DNA of 10,719 bases from JALYXS01 sp051003795 (GTDB lineage: Bacteria; Acidobacteriota; Terriglobia; Bryobacterales; Bryobacteraceae), in the NCBI GenBank assembly GCA_051003795.1, contig JBPCKZ010000237.1, positions 1 through 10,719 of the forward strand. Reading direction: 5' to 3'. This document shows, piece after piece, positions 1 to 6,009 of the stretch. Position 1 is the first letter of the stretch. Every line of letters begins with the position of its first letter. Below the pieces are notes generated by a model. That model searched no databases. It saw nothing but the letters and a program-made list of their open reading frames with translations, and was not told where the DNA came from. The position numbers were made by a program, and so were the translations under genes.

Positions 1-47
1 ACGACACGAGTGTCGGCACGGCAGGCACGAGTGCCCGCGCCACGAGA
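1..47. repeat. Tandem short palindromes after cpaB
   Basis: The non-coding edge after the cpaB stop holds two perfect inverted repeats with the same two-base centre GA. One is CGACAC-GA-GTGTCG at 2-15 and the other is GGCAC-GA-GTGCC at 24-35. Their centres are 21 bp apart, so they look like two diverged units of one tandem array that may continue beyond the window. This kind of CACGAGTG palindrome resembles dispersed intergenic repeats I associate with Solibacter-type acidobacteria, but that link is from memory. The two-base loop is too tight for a good RNA hairpin, although longer folds between units are possible. I see no open reading frame here that I would trust. Confidence 0.6.
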
Positions 48-977
48 TCAATCATGGAAAACTTCCTGGACGTGCTTATCGCCGCGATACACATCCACCA
101 CGGCTCGCGGAGCGGGTGGCGGAGCCTTCTTCCTCAGATCGTCTTGCAGGCGGTTCTGGTCCTGTATCTTCTTCTCGCCGGTCAGTTCCTGCCACACCTT
201 CGGATCTTCCAGATTCATATTGTTGCGAGCGAGATTGGTGGTCCGGCCGCGGCGCGCGCGGGCGGTACGGGCGCTAATCATCGGGTCTAGAATTTCCGTC
301 GTGATAGGAGAACCGTCCATGTTGTTCGAAACGTCCAACGGATTGCGCAACGCCAGGCTGATCTTGCCCTCGCTCTTCGCGAGTTCCAGTTTTTGCGCCT
401 CGTCCGGGGTCACGATCAAGGTTGCGACGGGAACCTTGGCAGCCTTCGGATCGACCGTCTGCCCTATCTGCGTCAGCCTGCCGATCGCGAGCACTTTTAC
501 GTTCTGAAGGATCGTGCTCGTGATCGCCTCGGCCATCGATCCGGGCCGCGTAAACAGTACATCCACGCGCGCTCCCGGTTGGATCAATCCCGCGACGCCG
601 CTGGTATCGGTGATCGGCACCGATACCGCGCGGAAACCCGGCTGAATGGTTGCCGTGATTCCCTCAATGCCCGTGCCGGTCGAGAGCTTGCTGGTGGTCA
701 GGGGTTCATTCGCGTTTACCGGATAAAGCGCGACGCGGTTCAGCGCCTCCCGATCGTTGTACAGCGCGCCTTTGGGCAGATCGGTTTCGAGCACGTGCAC
801 CTTTTTCAGATCCGCTTTGCGCACCATGGTCCCGATCTGCAAATCGCGCGTGGCGGCCATTACCGTGACGCGCTTTTGCTCTTTGGGCGCTTGGGTTCGG
901 GAATAAAGAAACCACGTAAGCAGGGCCGCCGAGATCCAAGCCACGCCAAACAGCATGAGAATTTTTCTTCGATCCAT
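48..977 (-). CDS. cpaB: Flp pilus assembly protein CpaB/RcpC
   Basis: This is the periplasmic, inner-membrane-anchored CpaB (RcpC) subunit of a Tad/Flp type IVb pilus machine, thought to work with the CpaC secretin. The 309-residue protein starts with a single membrane anchor (about residues 6-26), followed by an SAF domain (about 37-100, with VTVMAATRDLQIGTMV) and the RcpC/CpaB domain (about 107-212, with FRAVSVPITDTSGVAGLIQPG and VDVLF). The C-terminal 90 residues are charged and proline/arginine-rich and probably disordered. Length is normal for the family. The ATG lies one base after the TGA of the upstream membrane protein, and AAGGA near that stop can serve as ribosome binding site, so translation is probably coupled. 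The expected next gene, cpaC, would lie beyond the left edge; only palindromic repeats are visible after the stop. Confidence 0.93.
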   Translation of the reverse strand: MDRRKILMLFGVAWISAALLTWFLYSRTQAPKEQKRVTVMAATRDLQIGTMVRKADLKKVHVLETDLPKGALYNDREALNRVALYPVNANEPLTTSKLSTGTGIEGITATIQPGFRAVSVPITDTSGVAGLIQPGARVDVLFTRPGSMAEAITSTILQNVKVLAIGRLTQIGQTVDPKAAKVPVATLIVTPDEAQKLELAKSEGKISLALRNPLDVSNNMDGSPITTEILDPMISARTARARRGRTTNLARNNMNLEDPKVWQELTGEKKIQDQNRLQDDLRKKAPPPAPRAVVDVYRGDKHVQEVFHD

Positions 978-978
978 T

Positions 979-2493
979 TCAATCCTTAACGGGGCGAACT
1001 AAGAGGGTGGCCACCGGGTCGCGATACAGAGGAGTCCATCCTAACCGTTCGAGCGCGGGTATCAACGAGTAATCGTTCGGCAGCAATGCGTGGGTGAAGT
1101 GAAAAGAATCCAATTGCCGCTTCCAGCCGGGGCGCACCTGCACCAACCGGGCGTACTGCTTCAAGAATTCCGCTCCATATAAATCGCTGCGACCGTCGAA
1201 AAACACTTTGCGTCGCCCATCGAACCGGTAAATTAAATAGCCGCCGAATTTATCGGGCGCGAGCAGGCGCGCCGCCGGGGGCAGGCCTTCGAGGGCGGCG
1301 GATGCCGCGACTGGAAATTGATCCGGAGGGAATCCCGTACGCGCGGCGATGGCGGGAGTGCGCAAAAGCGCGAACATGGCGATGAGAATAATCGGCGCCC
1401 ACGCGAGGCCATTGCCCCGCGCATCCAGCACGCGCAACCGCGCCGAATAGCCAAGGAAACGATCAATCGCCCGCCGCAGTGCCGGGCGTAACCCCCTTGT
1501 GGACGCGAGCGCTTGGGCGATCGCGCCGTTTGCCGGCGGAAGAAGTAGAAGGGCCGCCAACGGAAGGGCGCGCGCGGACCGGAGAGCAAGTCCCGTAATC
1601 AGGACCGCAAGCAAAAAGTCCGCGACCTTGCGCTGCCCAAGCGCCAGCACGCCGCCCAGCATCGCGATCCCGAGCGTCAAAAGGATCTGGAAAGCGCCCT
1701 CGGCGTGGAAATTGAAACTCTGAAATTCCCCGATGCGGTCGAGCAGCGCGGCGTTGAAAATGTAGCCAAATACGTGGCGATGAAGATGCCATCCATAGGG
1801 ATTGACCAGCGTAGCCAAGCCGGCAACCGCCGCCAGGGTGAGCATGGGACGCGCTTGGCGCGCGGCCGCATCGTCCCAGATCCATCCACGAATCCAATCG
1901 CCAGCGGCGTAAATGGTAAAAATCAAGGGCGCGAAGAAAAAGCTGGCGTGCAGATTGGTCCAGAGCGCCGTTCCACAGAAAACCCAGGCGGCGTGCCGGA
2001 ACCGCAGCGGTCGCTTGAACGACCGCGCGCACATCACCGTCGCCAGCAAGAATATCCAGTTAAAAACATGCGGTCTGGCGAGCCAATGAATATTCGATGT
2101 CGAAAGCATCGGCGCGGCAAACGCGCACGCGATCAAAAAATTGCCTCCGGCGAGCCAGTTCAGCCGGAACCACAGCCAGACCGCAGCCGCGATTGCCGTT
2201 CCATAAAGCATGGCGACGCCCGCCAAACCCGAACGCTCGTGTACCGCGCCCATCAAAACGTCCGACCCCCACTCCCACGCAAACCAGGGCTCGCCCGCTC
2301 GCGTAAAAGAGTACGGATCGGTGCGCGGCAACGCTCCGGACCGTAGTATCGATTCGCCCGAGCGAATGTGCCATCCGGTGTCGGAATCGCGGAACAGCTT
2401 CCGATAGCCTTCGAAGAGGAAAAGGCAATAGAACAGCGAAACCGCCGCGGCAATAAGCGCGAGATCGGGTACAACCCAGCGGCGAACGCCCAT
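979..2493 (-). CDS. Polytopic membrane protein, GT-C glycosyltransferase-like
   Basis: This is a 504-residue integral membrane protein of unproven function. An N-terminal helix (about 8-28) is followed by a loop containing RDSDTGWH (acidic pair D36/D38) and PRTDPYSFTRAGEPWFAWEW. About eight to ten further hydrophobic segments follow, and then a soluble C-terminal domain of about 100 residues with LLAPDKFGGYLIYRF and KVFFDGRSDLYG. An acidic motif in the first external loop of a many-helix protein is the pattern of GT-C enzymes, which transfer sugars from lipid carriers; assignment here is by overall shape, not by a clear family match. I chose the ATG at 2493 because GGAG sits nine bases upstream. 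A longer form from a TTG at 2571 is open but lacks a visible ribosome site. It lies between flp and cpaB, so pilin or surface glycosylation is a reasonable guess. Confidence 0.8.
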   Translation of the reverse strand: MGVRRWVVPDLALIAAAVSLFYCLFLFEGYRKLFRDSDTGWHIRSGESILRSGALPRTDPYSFTRAGEPWFAWEWGSDVLMGAVHERSGLAGVAMLYGTAIAAAVWLWFRLNWLAGGNFLIACAFAAPMLSTSNIHWLARPHVFNWIFLLATVMCARSFKRPLRFRHAAWVFCGTALWTNLHASFFFAPLIFTIYAAGDWIRGWIWDDAAARQARPMLTLAAVAGLATLVNPYGWHLHRHVFGYIFNAALLDRIGEFQSFNFHAEGAFQILLTLGIAMLGGVLALGQRKVADFLLAVLITGLALRSARALPLAALLLLPPANGAIAQALASTRGLRPALRRAIDRFLGYSARLRVLDARGNGLAWAPIILIAMFALLRTPAIAARTGFPPDQFPVAASAALEGLPPAARLLAPDKFGGYLIYRFDGRRKVFFDGRSDLYGAEFLKQYARLVQVRPGWKRQLDSFHFTHALLPNDYSLIPALERLGWTPLYRDPVATLLVRPVKD

Positions 2494-2502
2494 CGCCAGG
2501 CG

Positions 2503-2506
2503 CTCC
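2503..2506 (-). promoter_or_regulatory. Ribosome binding site deciding the GT-C-like start
   Basis: On the minus strand GGAG stands nine bases before the ATG at 2493. The alternative TTG at 2571 has only GC-rich sequence without a Shine-Dalgarno match before it. This favours the shorter protein. Confidence 0.5.
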
Positions 2507-2594
2507 GATCCGCTTCGCGATCCGGGGATAACATCGGTAGCCGCCACGGGCGCACTGAAAGAAGGTTGCAAAGCGGCGCTCGCGGCGGAAATGT

Positions 2595-2780
2595 CTATTG
2601 AGCCGTCGCGCCGATACTCGAAAGGTCTCCAGTGATGCTCGAATATAAGCTCACGACGCCTTGCGAGAGCTGATTTACCGTGGTGATAAGCGCCAGTCCA
2701 ACGGCGGCGACAATCAGCGCGTACTCGACCAGATCCTGGCCCTGCTCTTCCTTCAGTAAACGAATGAGTATAGTTTTCAT
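2595..2780 (-). CDS. flp: Flp type IVb pilin
   Basis: This is the major pilin subunit of the Tad pilus, exported, cleaved by a prepilin peptidase (TadV/CpaA) and assembled into adhesive fibres. The 61-residue protein has the class IVb layout. A short basic leader (MKTILIRLLKEEQG) is followed by the processing site G14/Q15, with Glu at +5 and Tyr at +6 of the mature chain (QDLVEYALIVA). A hydrophobic helix of about 20 residues and a small Ser/Thr-rich tail complete it. The length is typical. The ATG at 2780 is preceded by GGAGAA at a six-base spacing, and the in-frame extension further upstream is the end of the tadD-like gene read in another frame. It starts 26 bases after that gene. A 12-bp inverted repeat lies in the gap. 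Confidence 0.95.
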   Translation of the reverse strand: MKTILIRLLKEEQGQDLVEYALIVAAVGLALITTVNQLSQGVVSLYSSITGDLSSIGATAQ

Positions 2781-2786
2781 GGTGTT

Positions 2787-2790
2787 CTCC
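2787..2790 (-). promoter_or_regulatory. Ribosome binding site of flp
   Basis: GGAG (within GGAGAA on the minus strand) stands six bases before the flp ATG. It is the best-spaced Shine-Dalgarno in the pilus cluster, fitting a highly expressed major pilin, and it fixes the start at 2780 rather than upstream. Confidence 0.7.
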
Positions 2791-2793
2791 AAC

Positions 2794-2805
2794 CGAAATT
2801 TTTCG
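2794..2805. repeat. 12-bp inverted repeat between tadD-like gene and flp
   Basis: The sequence CGAAATTTTTCG is a perfect 5-bp inverted repeat around a TT/AA centre. It sits just after the stop codon of the TPR gene and just before the flp ribosome site. The loop is too short for a normal hairpin, so it would more likely be a protein-binding site than a terminator. It could equally be chance in an AT-rich patch. Confidence 0.35.
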
Positions 2806-2806
2806 A

Positions 2807-3793
2807 TTACCGGCTCGCGGTTTCGACCGCCGTTCCCGGCTGCTCCCGTTTCTTGACTCCCGCGACTCGCTGTTTTATGCGTGGCCAAGTGCCGCGGAAT
2901 CTCGCCCATCCCGTTTTCACCGGCTTGGCGGGAATCGAGGGGGGCTTCCCGTCCAGCATCGAGACCAGTTTGAGATTGTTCAGCGCCGCGGGAAGAATAT
3001 GATTATATCCCAAGGCGAGTTCCAATTCTTGGCGCGCTTGCGGGTACTGCTGCCGCTCAATCAAAAGAACCGCCATATTGCTGTGGGCTGTCGCCGGATC
3101 GCTTACCGATTGCCAGTTCAAGATCGCGTCCCCGGGAGTGGCAGCCAACGCGACGCCTAAATTGTCGCGGGCGATCCGCGAATCCGGCTTCAATTTCAGC
3201 GCGGCGCGAAATTCTTCCGCCGCTGCGTCGTTGTTTTTCTGCATCAGAAGGCAGTAGCCGAGATTGTTGTGCAGATCGTCGCGGCCGGGCGCAAGACTCA
3301 GCGCCGCGCGATGGGCTTGCTCCCCTTGACTCCACTGACCGGCTTCGTCGCGCATGATCCCGGCCCAGGAAACATAGTTGGGGGATTTTTGAGGATGCTC
3401 TTGCAGGTAGCGGTCGAGCGTAGCGGCGCCTTCGGCGGGCATCCCCGCCGAGCGAAGCCCCTTGGCGAGCAGTAGTTGCGTTTCCGCGGACTCGGGAAAG
3501 CGGCCCGCCGCCAGCCGGAGGTGCTCAATGGCCAATTCGGGATACCCGCGCTGTCGATAAGCCTTGGCCAACTCGAGCCGGGGCGCGAGTTCTTCGGGAT
3601 GGGCCATGACGCGGTTGCGTAACGACTTTACGAAGAAATCGCCCTCTCCCGCGTCCACGGCGTTCGTGATTTGGCGGTCGAAGGCCGTCACGGGAACCGG
3701 CGGAACCGTGGCTACCTTCGGTTGGCGCGCGCAAGAACAGAGCGCCAGCGCCACCGCTAAGAGGCGGCAACACCGAATGGAAGAAAGACTCAT
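2807..3793 (-). CDS. tadD: TPR lipoprotein, TadD-like
   Basis: This is a predicted outer-membrane-linked TPR lipoprotein that fits the TadD role, a pilotin-like accessory of Tad pilus assembly. The 328-residue protein opens with a lipoprotein signal (LLAVALALCSCARQ; Cys21 with Ser before it is the likelier lipid anchor, Cys19 the alternative). It continues with tandem tetratricopeptide repeats over about residues 55-275. Clear units include PELAIEHLRLAAGRFPES, DDLHNNLGYCLLMQKNNDAA and PQARQELELALGYN. A basic tail of about 45 residues follows. The start is set by an ATGA overlap: its ATG (3793-3791) shares bases with the TGA of the DUF192 gene (3792-3790). It has no Shine-Dalgarno of its own, so it is probably translated by coupling. 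TPR lipoproteins are diverse, so the symbol rests mainly on the flp/cpaB context. Confidence 0.78.
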   Translation of the reverse strand: MSLSSIRCCRLLAVALALCSCARQPKVATVPPVPVTAFDRQITNAVDAGEGDFFVKSLRNRVMAHPEELAPRLELAKAYRQRGYPELAIEHLRLAAGRFPESAETQLLLAKGLRSAGMPAEGAATLDRYLQEHPQKSPNYVSWAGIMRDEAGQWSQGEQAHRAALSLAPGRDDLHNNLGYCLLMQKNNDAAAEEFRAALKLKPDSRIARDNLGVALAATPGDAILNWQSVSDPATAHSNMAVLLIERQQYPQARQELELALGYNHILPAALNNLKLVSMLDGKPPSIPAKPVKTGWARFRGTWPRIKQRVAGVKKREQPGTAVETASR

Positions 3794-4155
3794 GACGGGG
3801 ATAGCTTCTGAAAATCCAATTGATCGCCCGATTGGGTTCCGGTGAGTTCGATGGTACCCGCCGGCAGTTCCAGTACCGAGTGCGCCGGTAAGCACATTGC
3901 CATCCGTCGGGGCGCCATGGCGGCGCGCGTTTTACGGATTTTTTTCGAACGGTCCAGGAAAAGCACGTCGATCGGGAATTTCATGCCAAAACTATGAACC
4001 GCCTCGCACGGAACGATCCACAACCCGTCGCCGGGCTCCAGACTGGCGTGTTTGAGCAAGCCAACCCGGCGCTTCGCGCTGGTGTCCGCCATCTCGGCGG
4101 AACTGGCCAGAACGGTGTCGCGGGTTCGATTCCGCACCAATATTTTCAATTTCAT
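3790..4155 (-). CDS. DUF192 (UPF0127) protein
   Basis: This is a small 121-residue protein with a complete DUF192 fold pattern. It has RRVGLLKHASLEPGDGLWIVP near residues 29-49, then HSFGMKFPIDVLFLD (54-68), and then a strand-rich end with VLELPAGTIELTG. The biochemical function of the family is unknown; many members are secreted or membrane-anchored. This copy shows no signal peptide from the ATG at 4155, and the longer in-frame extension up to 4257 is not signal-like either. It is the first gene of the leftward operon and overlaps the TadD-like gene by ATGA, which ties it to pilus expression. No good ribosome site precedes the ATG, so the start is slightly uncertain. Confidence 0.87.
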   Translation of the reverse strand: MKLKILVRNRTRDTVLASSAEMADTSAKRRVGLLKHASLEPGDGLWIVPCEAVHSFGMKFPIDVLFLDRSKKIRKTRAAMAPRRMAMCLPAHSVLELPAGTIELTGTQSGDQLDFQKLSPS

Positions 4156-4226
4156 GGTTATAACACGGAAATTGGATTTTGGTTGCGCCGATAGATGCAG
4201 GTACGCCGAACCCGATCGTCTCGCCC

Positions 4227-4253
4227 GAAAGTTTTTCCGTAAAAAGCCGATAA
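4227..4253 (+). promoter_or_regulatory. Sigma-28 (FliA) flagellar promoter for motAB
   Basis: The -35 element GAAAGTTT (4227-4234), an 11-base spacer (4235-4245) and the -10 element GCCGATAA (4246-4253) match the enterobacterial FliA consensus TAAAGTTT-N11-GCCGATAA at 15 of 16 bases with the exact spacer. It points at motA, whose ATG begins 15 bases after the -10 box. Transcription would start near 4260, leaving a leader of only about 8-10 bases. The match to the flagellar consensus in front of a flagellar gene makes a chance hit very unlikely. The rest of the 113-bp divergent gap (4156-4268) shows no convincing sigma-70 promoter for the leftward operon. Confidence 0.88.
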
Positions 4254-4268
4254 GCATTCAGAGCGCAT

Positions 4269-5147
4269 ATGTTTGCAATTATCGGGATCCTGGTGGTCAT
4301 GGGAGCCGTCGTCGGCGGCTACATGATGGAACATGGCAAGCTGATGGTTCTCATGCAGCCGGCCGAACTGGTCATTATTGGCGGCGCGGCCCTCGGAACC
4401 TTGCTGATCGCCAATCCTCTATCGATCGTGATGAAGATACTCAAGGGGATAATGGGCGCCTTCGGGGGCAACCGGTTCAGCAAAGCCTTCTATCTAGAGA
4501 ACTTGAAGATGCTCAATGAGCTGTTCCAGTACGCCCGCAAGAGTGGCTTGGCGAAGCTGGAGGGCGACGTTGAAGAGCCCGCCAAAAGCGATGTTTTCAA
4601 GAAATATCCCAAGTTCTTGAAGGATCACCACGCGCTCCATTTCGTCTGCGATACGCTGCGGATGTCGCTTTCGGGCGTCGTCGGCGCTTTCGACCTCGAT
4701 CAGATGATGGAGCTCGACATGGAAGTTCATCATCACGAAGCCACCGCTCCGGTGGCGGCGCTAACCAGCGTCGCCGACGCGCTCCCCGGCTTGGGAATCG
4801 TCGCGGCAGTCCTGGGCGTTGTAATCACGATGGGGGCATTGGGCGGACTCCCGGAAGAGATCGGACATAAGGTGGCGGCCGCGCTTGTCGGAACGTTCCT
4901 GGAAATCCTGCTGTGCTACGGCCTTTTCGGCCCCCTGGCCGCGAACATGTCGAAAACTAACGATGCCGAATTGCAGTACTATAACTTCCTGCGAGTTGCT
5001 TTGATCGCTTTTTCGAAAGGGATCGCGCCCATTCTTTCGGTCGAGTTCGCGCGGCGAACGATTCCCGCGGACGTTCGCCCCTCGTTCAAAGACCTCGAAA
5101 AGACGTGTAAGGGCGGCGCGAGCAGCCCAGCAAGCGCTGCCGCCTAG
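4269..5147 (+). CDS. motA: Flagellar motor stator protein MotA
   Basis: MotA forms, with MotB, the ion channel that drives flagellar rotation. The 292-residue protein has the four-helix layout: helices 1 and 2 at about 2-22 and 32-50, a large cytoplasmic loop of about 120 residues, and helices 3 and 4 at about 172-190 and 203-224. The start MFAIIGILVVMGAVVGGYMM and QPAELVIIGGA closely follow E. coli MotA. The functional residues fall on the same numbers as in E. coli: R90 and E98 of the rotor-contact loop, P173 (ALPGLGIVAAV) and P222 (YGLFGPLAAN). This argues for a proton-type stator rather than a generic ExbB/TolQ relative. The Shine-Dalgarno is weak (AGAG), in line with a very short predicted leader. 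It is read from the sigma-28 promoter just upstream, and motB follows after 30 bases. Confidence 0.96.
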   Translation: MFAIIGILVVMGAVVGGYMMEHGKLMVLMQPAELVIIGGAALGTLLIANPLSIVMKILKGIMGAFGGNRFSKAFYLENLKMLNELFQYARKSGLAKLEGDVEEPAKSDVFKKYPKFLKDHHALHFVCDTLRMSLSGVVGAFDLDQMMELDMEVHHHEATAPVAALTSVADALPGLGIVAAVLGVVITMGALGGLPEEIGHKVAAALVGTFLEILLCYGLFGPLAANMSKTNDAELQYYNFLRVALIAFSKGIAPILSVEFARRTIPADVRPSFKDLEKTCKGGASSPASAAA

Positions 5148-5177
5148 ACTCCAAGCGATCAAGACCTGGATTTAAGA

Positions 5178-5987
5178 ATGGCCACGACTCCGGCTCCGCC
5201 TTCAATCATCGTTATTAAGAAGAAGAAGAACGGCCATGGCGGCCATCACGGTGGCGCGTGGAAGGTCGCCTACGCCGACTTCGTGACCGCGATGATGGCC
5301 TTGTTTATCGTTTTGTGGCTGCTTAGCAGCAGCGAGGAGACCAAGAAAGCGATCGGCGGCTACTTCCAGGATCCTACGGGCGTTGGGAAACAGATCGGCA
5401 CTACCCAGTTCGGTTCGGGGGAAGGCCTGACGCTTAAGAAAGACGACATGGAGAAGTTGAAGGAAAAGCTGCAGGATGCCATCAAGCAAGTTCCCGAGTT
5501 GCAGAAGATGAAAAATCAGGTGCAAATGATCGTCACCGGCGAAGGACTGCGAATCGAGCTGATCGAAACGGAAAAGGGAATGTTTTTCGATAGCGGAAGC
5601 GCCAACCCGAGCGCAAAAGGGAAAGAGGTGCTCGCGGTGCTGGCCGGGGAGTTGGGCAAGCTGCCGAATCGCATCCTGGTCGAAGGCCATACCGACGCGA
5701 AACCGTTCAACAGCAGTGGCGGGTATGGCAACTGGGAACTTTCGACGGAGAGGGCGAACGCGGCGCGGCGCTGGATGCAAATCTCGGGATTACGCCCCAG
5801 CCAGGTGGCTCAAGTACGCGGATTTGCGGACCAGAGCTTGCGCAATCCGAAGGATCCCGAAGACGCCTCGAACCGGCGCATCTCCGTGATCATTCAATAT
5901 CAAAACGCAACCAAAATACCCGACAAGAAGCCCGAGCCCGCAGCGAACGCCGGCGTCAAGAAAGCCGAAGCAAAGAAGGAACACTGA
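5178..5987 (+). CDS. motB: Flagellar motor stator protein MotB
   Basis: MotB is the peptidoglycan-anchored partner of MotA. The 269-residue protein has a basic cytoplasmic start (IKKKKNGHGGHH) and then one membrane helix, YADFVTAMMALFIVLWLL (32-49), carrying the ion-binding Asp D34. The plug/linker region is lysine-rich (about 85-115). The OmpA-like peptidoglycan-binding domain covers about 133-241, with FFDSGSANP, VEGHTDAKPF, ELSTERANAARRWM and SNRRISVII. All hallmark binding positions (GHTD, the ELSTERA Arg, NRR) are present, so it should be functional. The C-terminus is an alanine/lysine tail. The start ATG is preceded by AAG-type sequence. It is in the motA operon and is followed after 22 bases by a nucleotidyltransferase gene. 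Confidence 0.96.
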   Translation: MATTPAPPSIIVIKKKKNGHGGHHGGAWKVAYADFVTAMMALFIVLWLLSSSEETKKAIGGYFQDPTGVGKQIGTTQFGSGEGLTLKKDDMEKLKEKLQDAIKQVPELQKMKNQVQMIVTGEGLRIELIETEKGMFFDSGSANPSAKGKEVLAVLAGELGKLPNRILVEGHTDAKPFNSSGGYGNWELSTERANAARRWMQISGLRPSQVAQVRGFADQSLRNPKDPEDASNRRISVIIQYQNATKIPDKKPEPAANAGVKKAEAKKEH

Positions 5988-6000
5988 CGGGTGTACTACA

Positions 6001-6008
6001 AAGGGAGG
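6001..6008 (+). promoter_or_regulatory. Strong Shine-Dalgarno with unusual spacing
   Basis: AAGGGAGG is a near-perfect anti-16S match but ends only one base before the GTG at 6010. It is seven bases before an in-frame ATT codon at 6016. No in-frame ATG or TTG is better placed. Either the short spacing is tolerated or ATT is the real start codon, as is known for infC in E. coli. Confidence 0.55.
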
Positions 6009-6009
6009 C

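Noticed and set aside
393..989. 198-codon plus-strand frame opposite cpaB
   Set aside because: The minus strand carries clear SAF and CpaB domains; the antisense translation is Arg/His-rich without features.
1705..2346. 213-codon plus-strand frame opposite the GT-C-like gene
   Set aside because: It has antisense composition (Arg/Pro/Gln-rich) and no ribosome site, while the minus strand gives a coherent multi-helix membrane protein.
2493..2571. N-terminal extension of the GT-C-like protein from a TTG
   Set aside because: It has no Shine-Dalgarno before the TTG, whereas the ATG at 2493 has GGAG at good spacing and begins right before the first membrane helix. It cannot be fully excluded.
2595..4155. 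Possible new defence or secretion cassette among the small genes
   Set aside because: flp, a TadD-like lipoprotein, DUF192 and cpaB are best explained as parts of a known Tad pilus locus; no toxin, nuclease or effector motif is present.
4156..4170. TATAAC on the minus strand as a -10 box for the DUF192 operon
   Set aside because: It ends one base before the ATG, so transcription would start inside the gene, and there is no -35 match 17 bases upstream.
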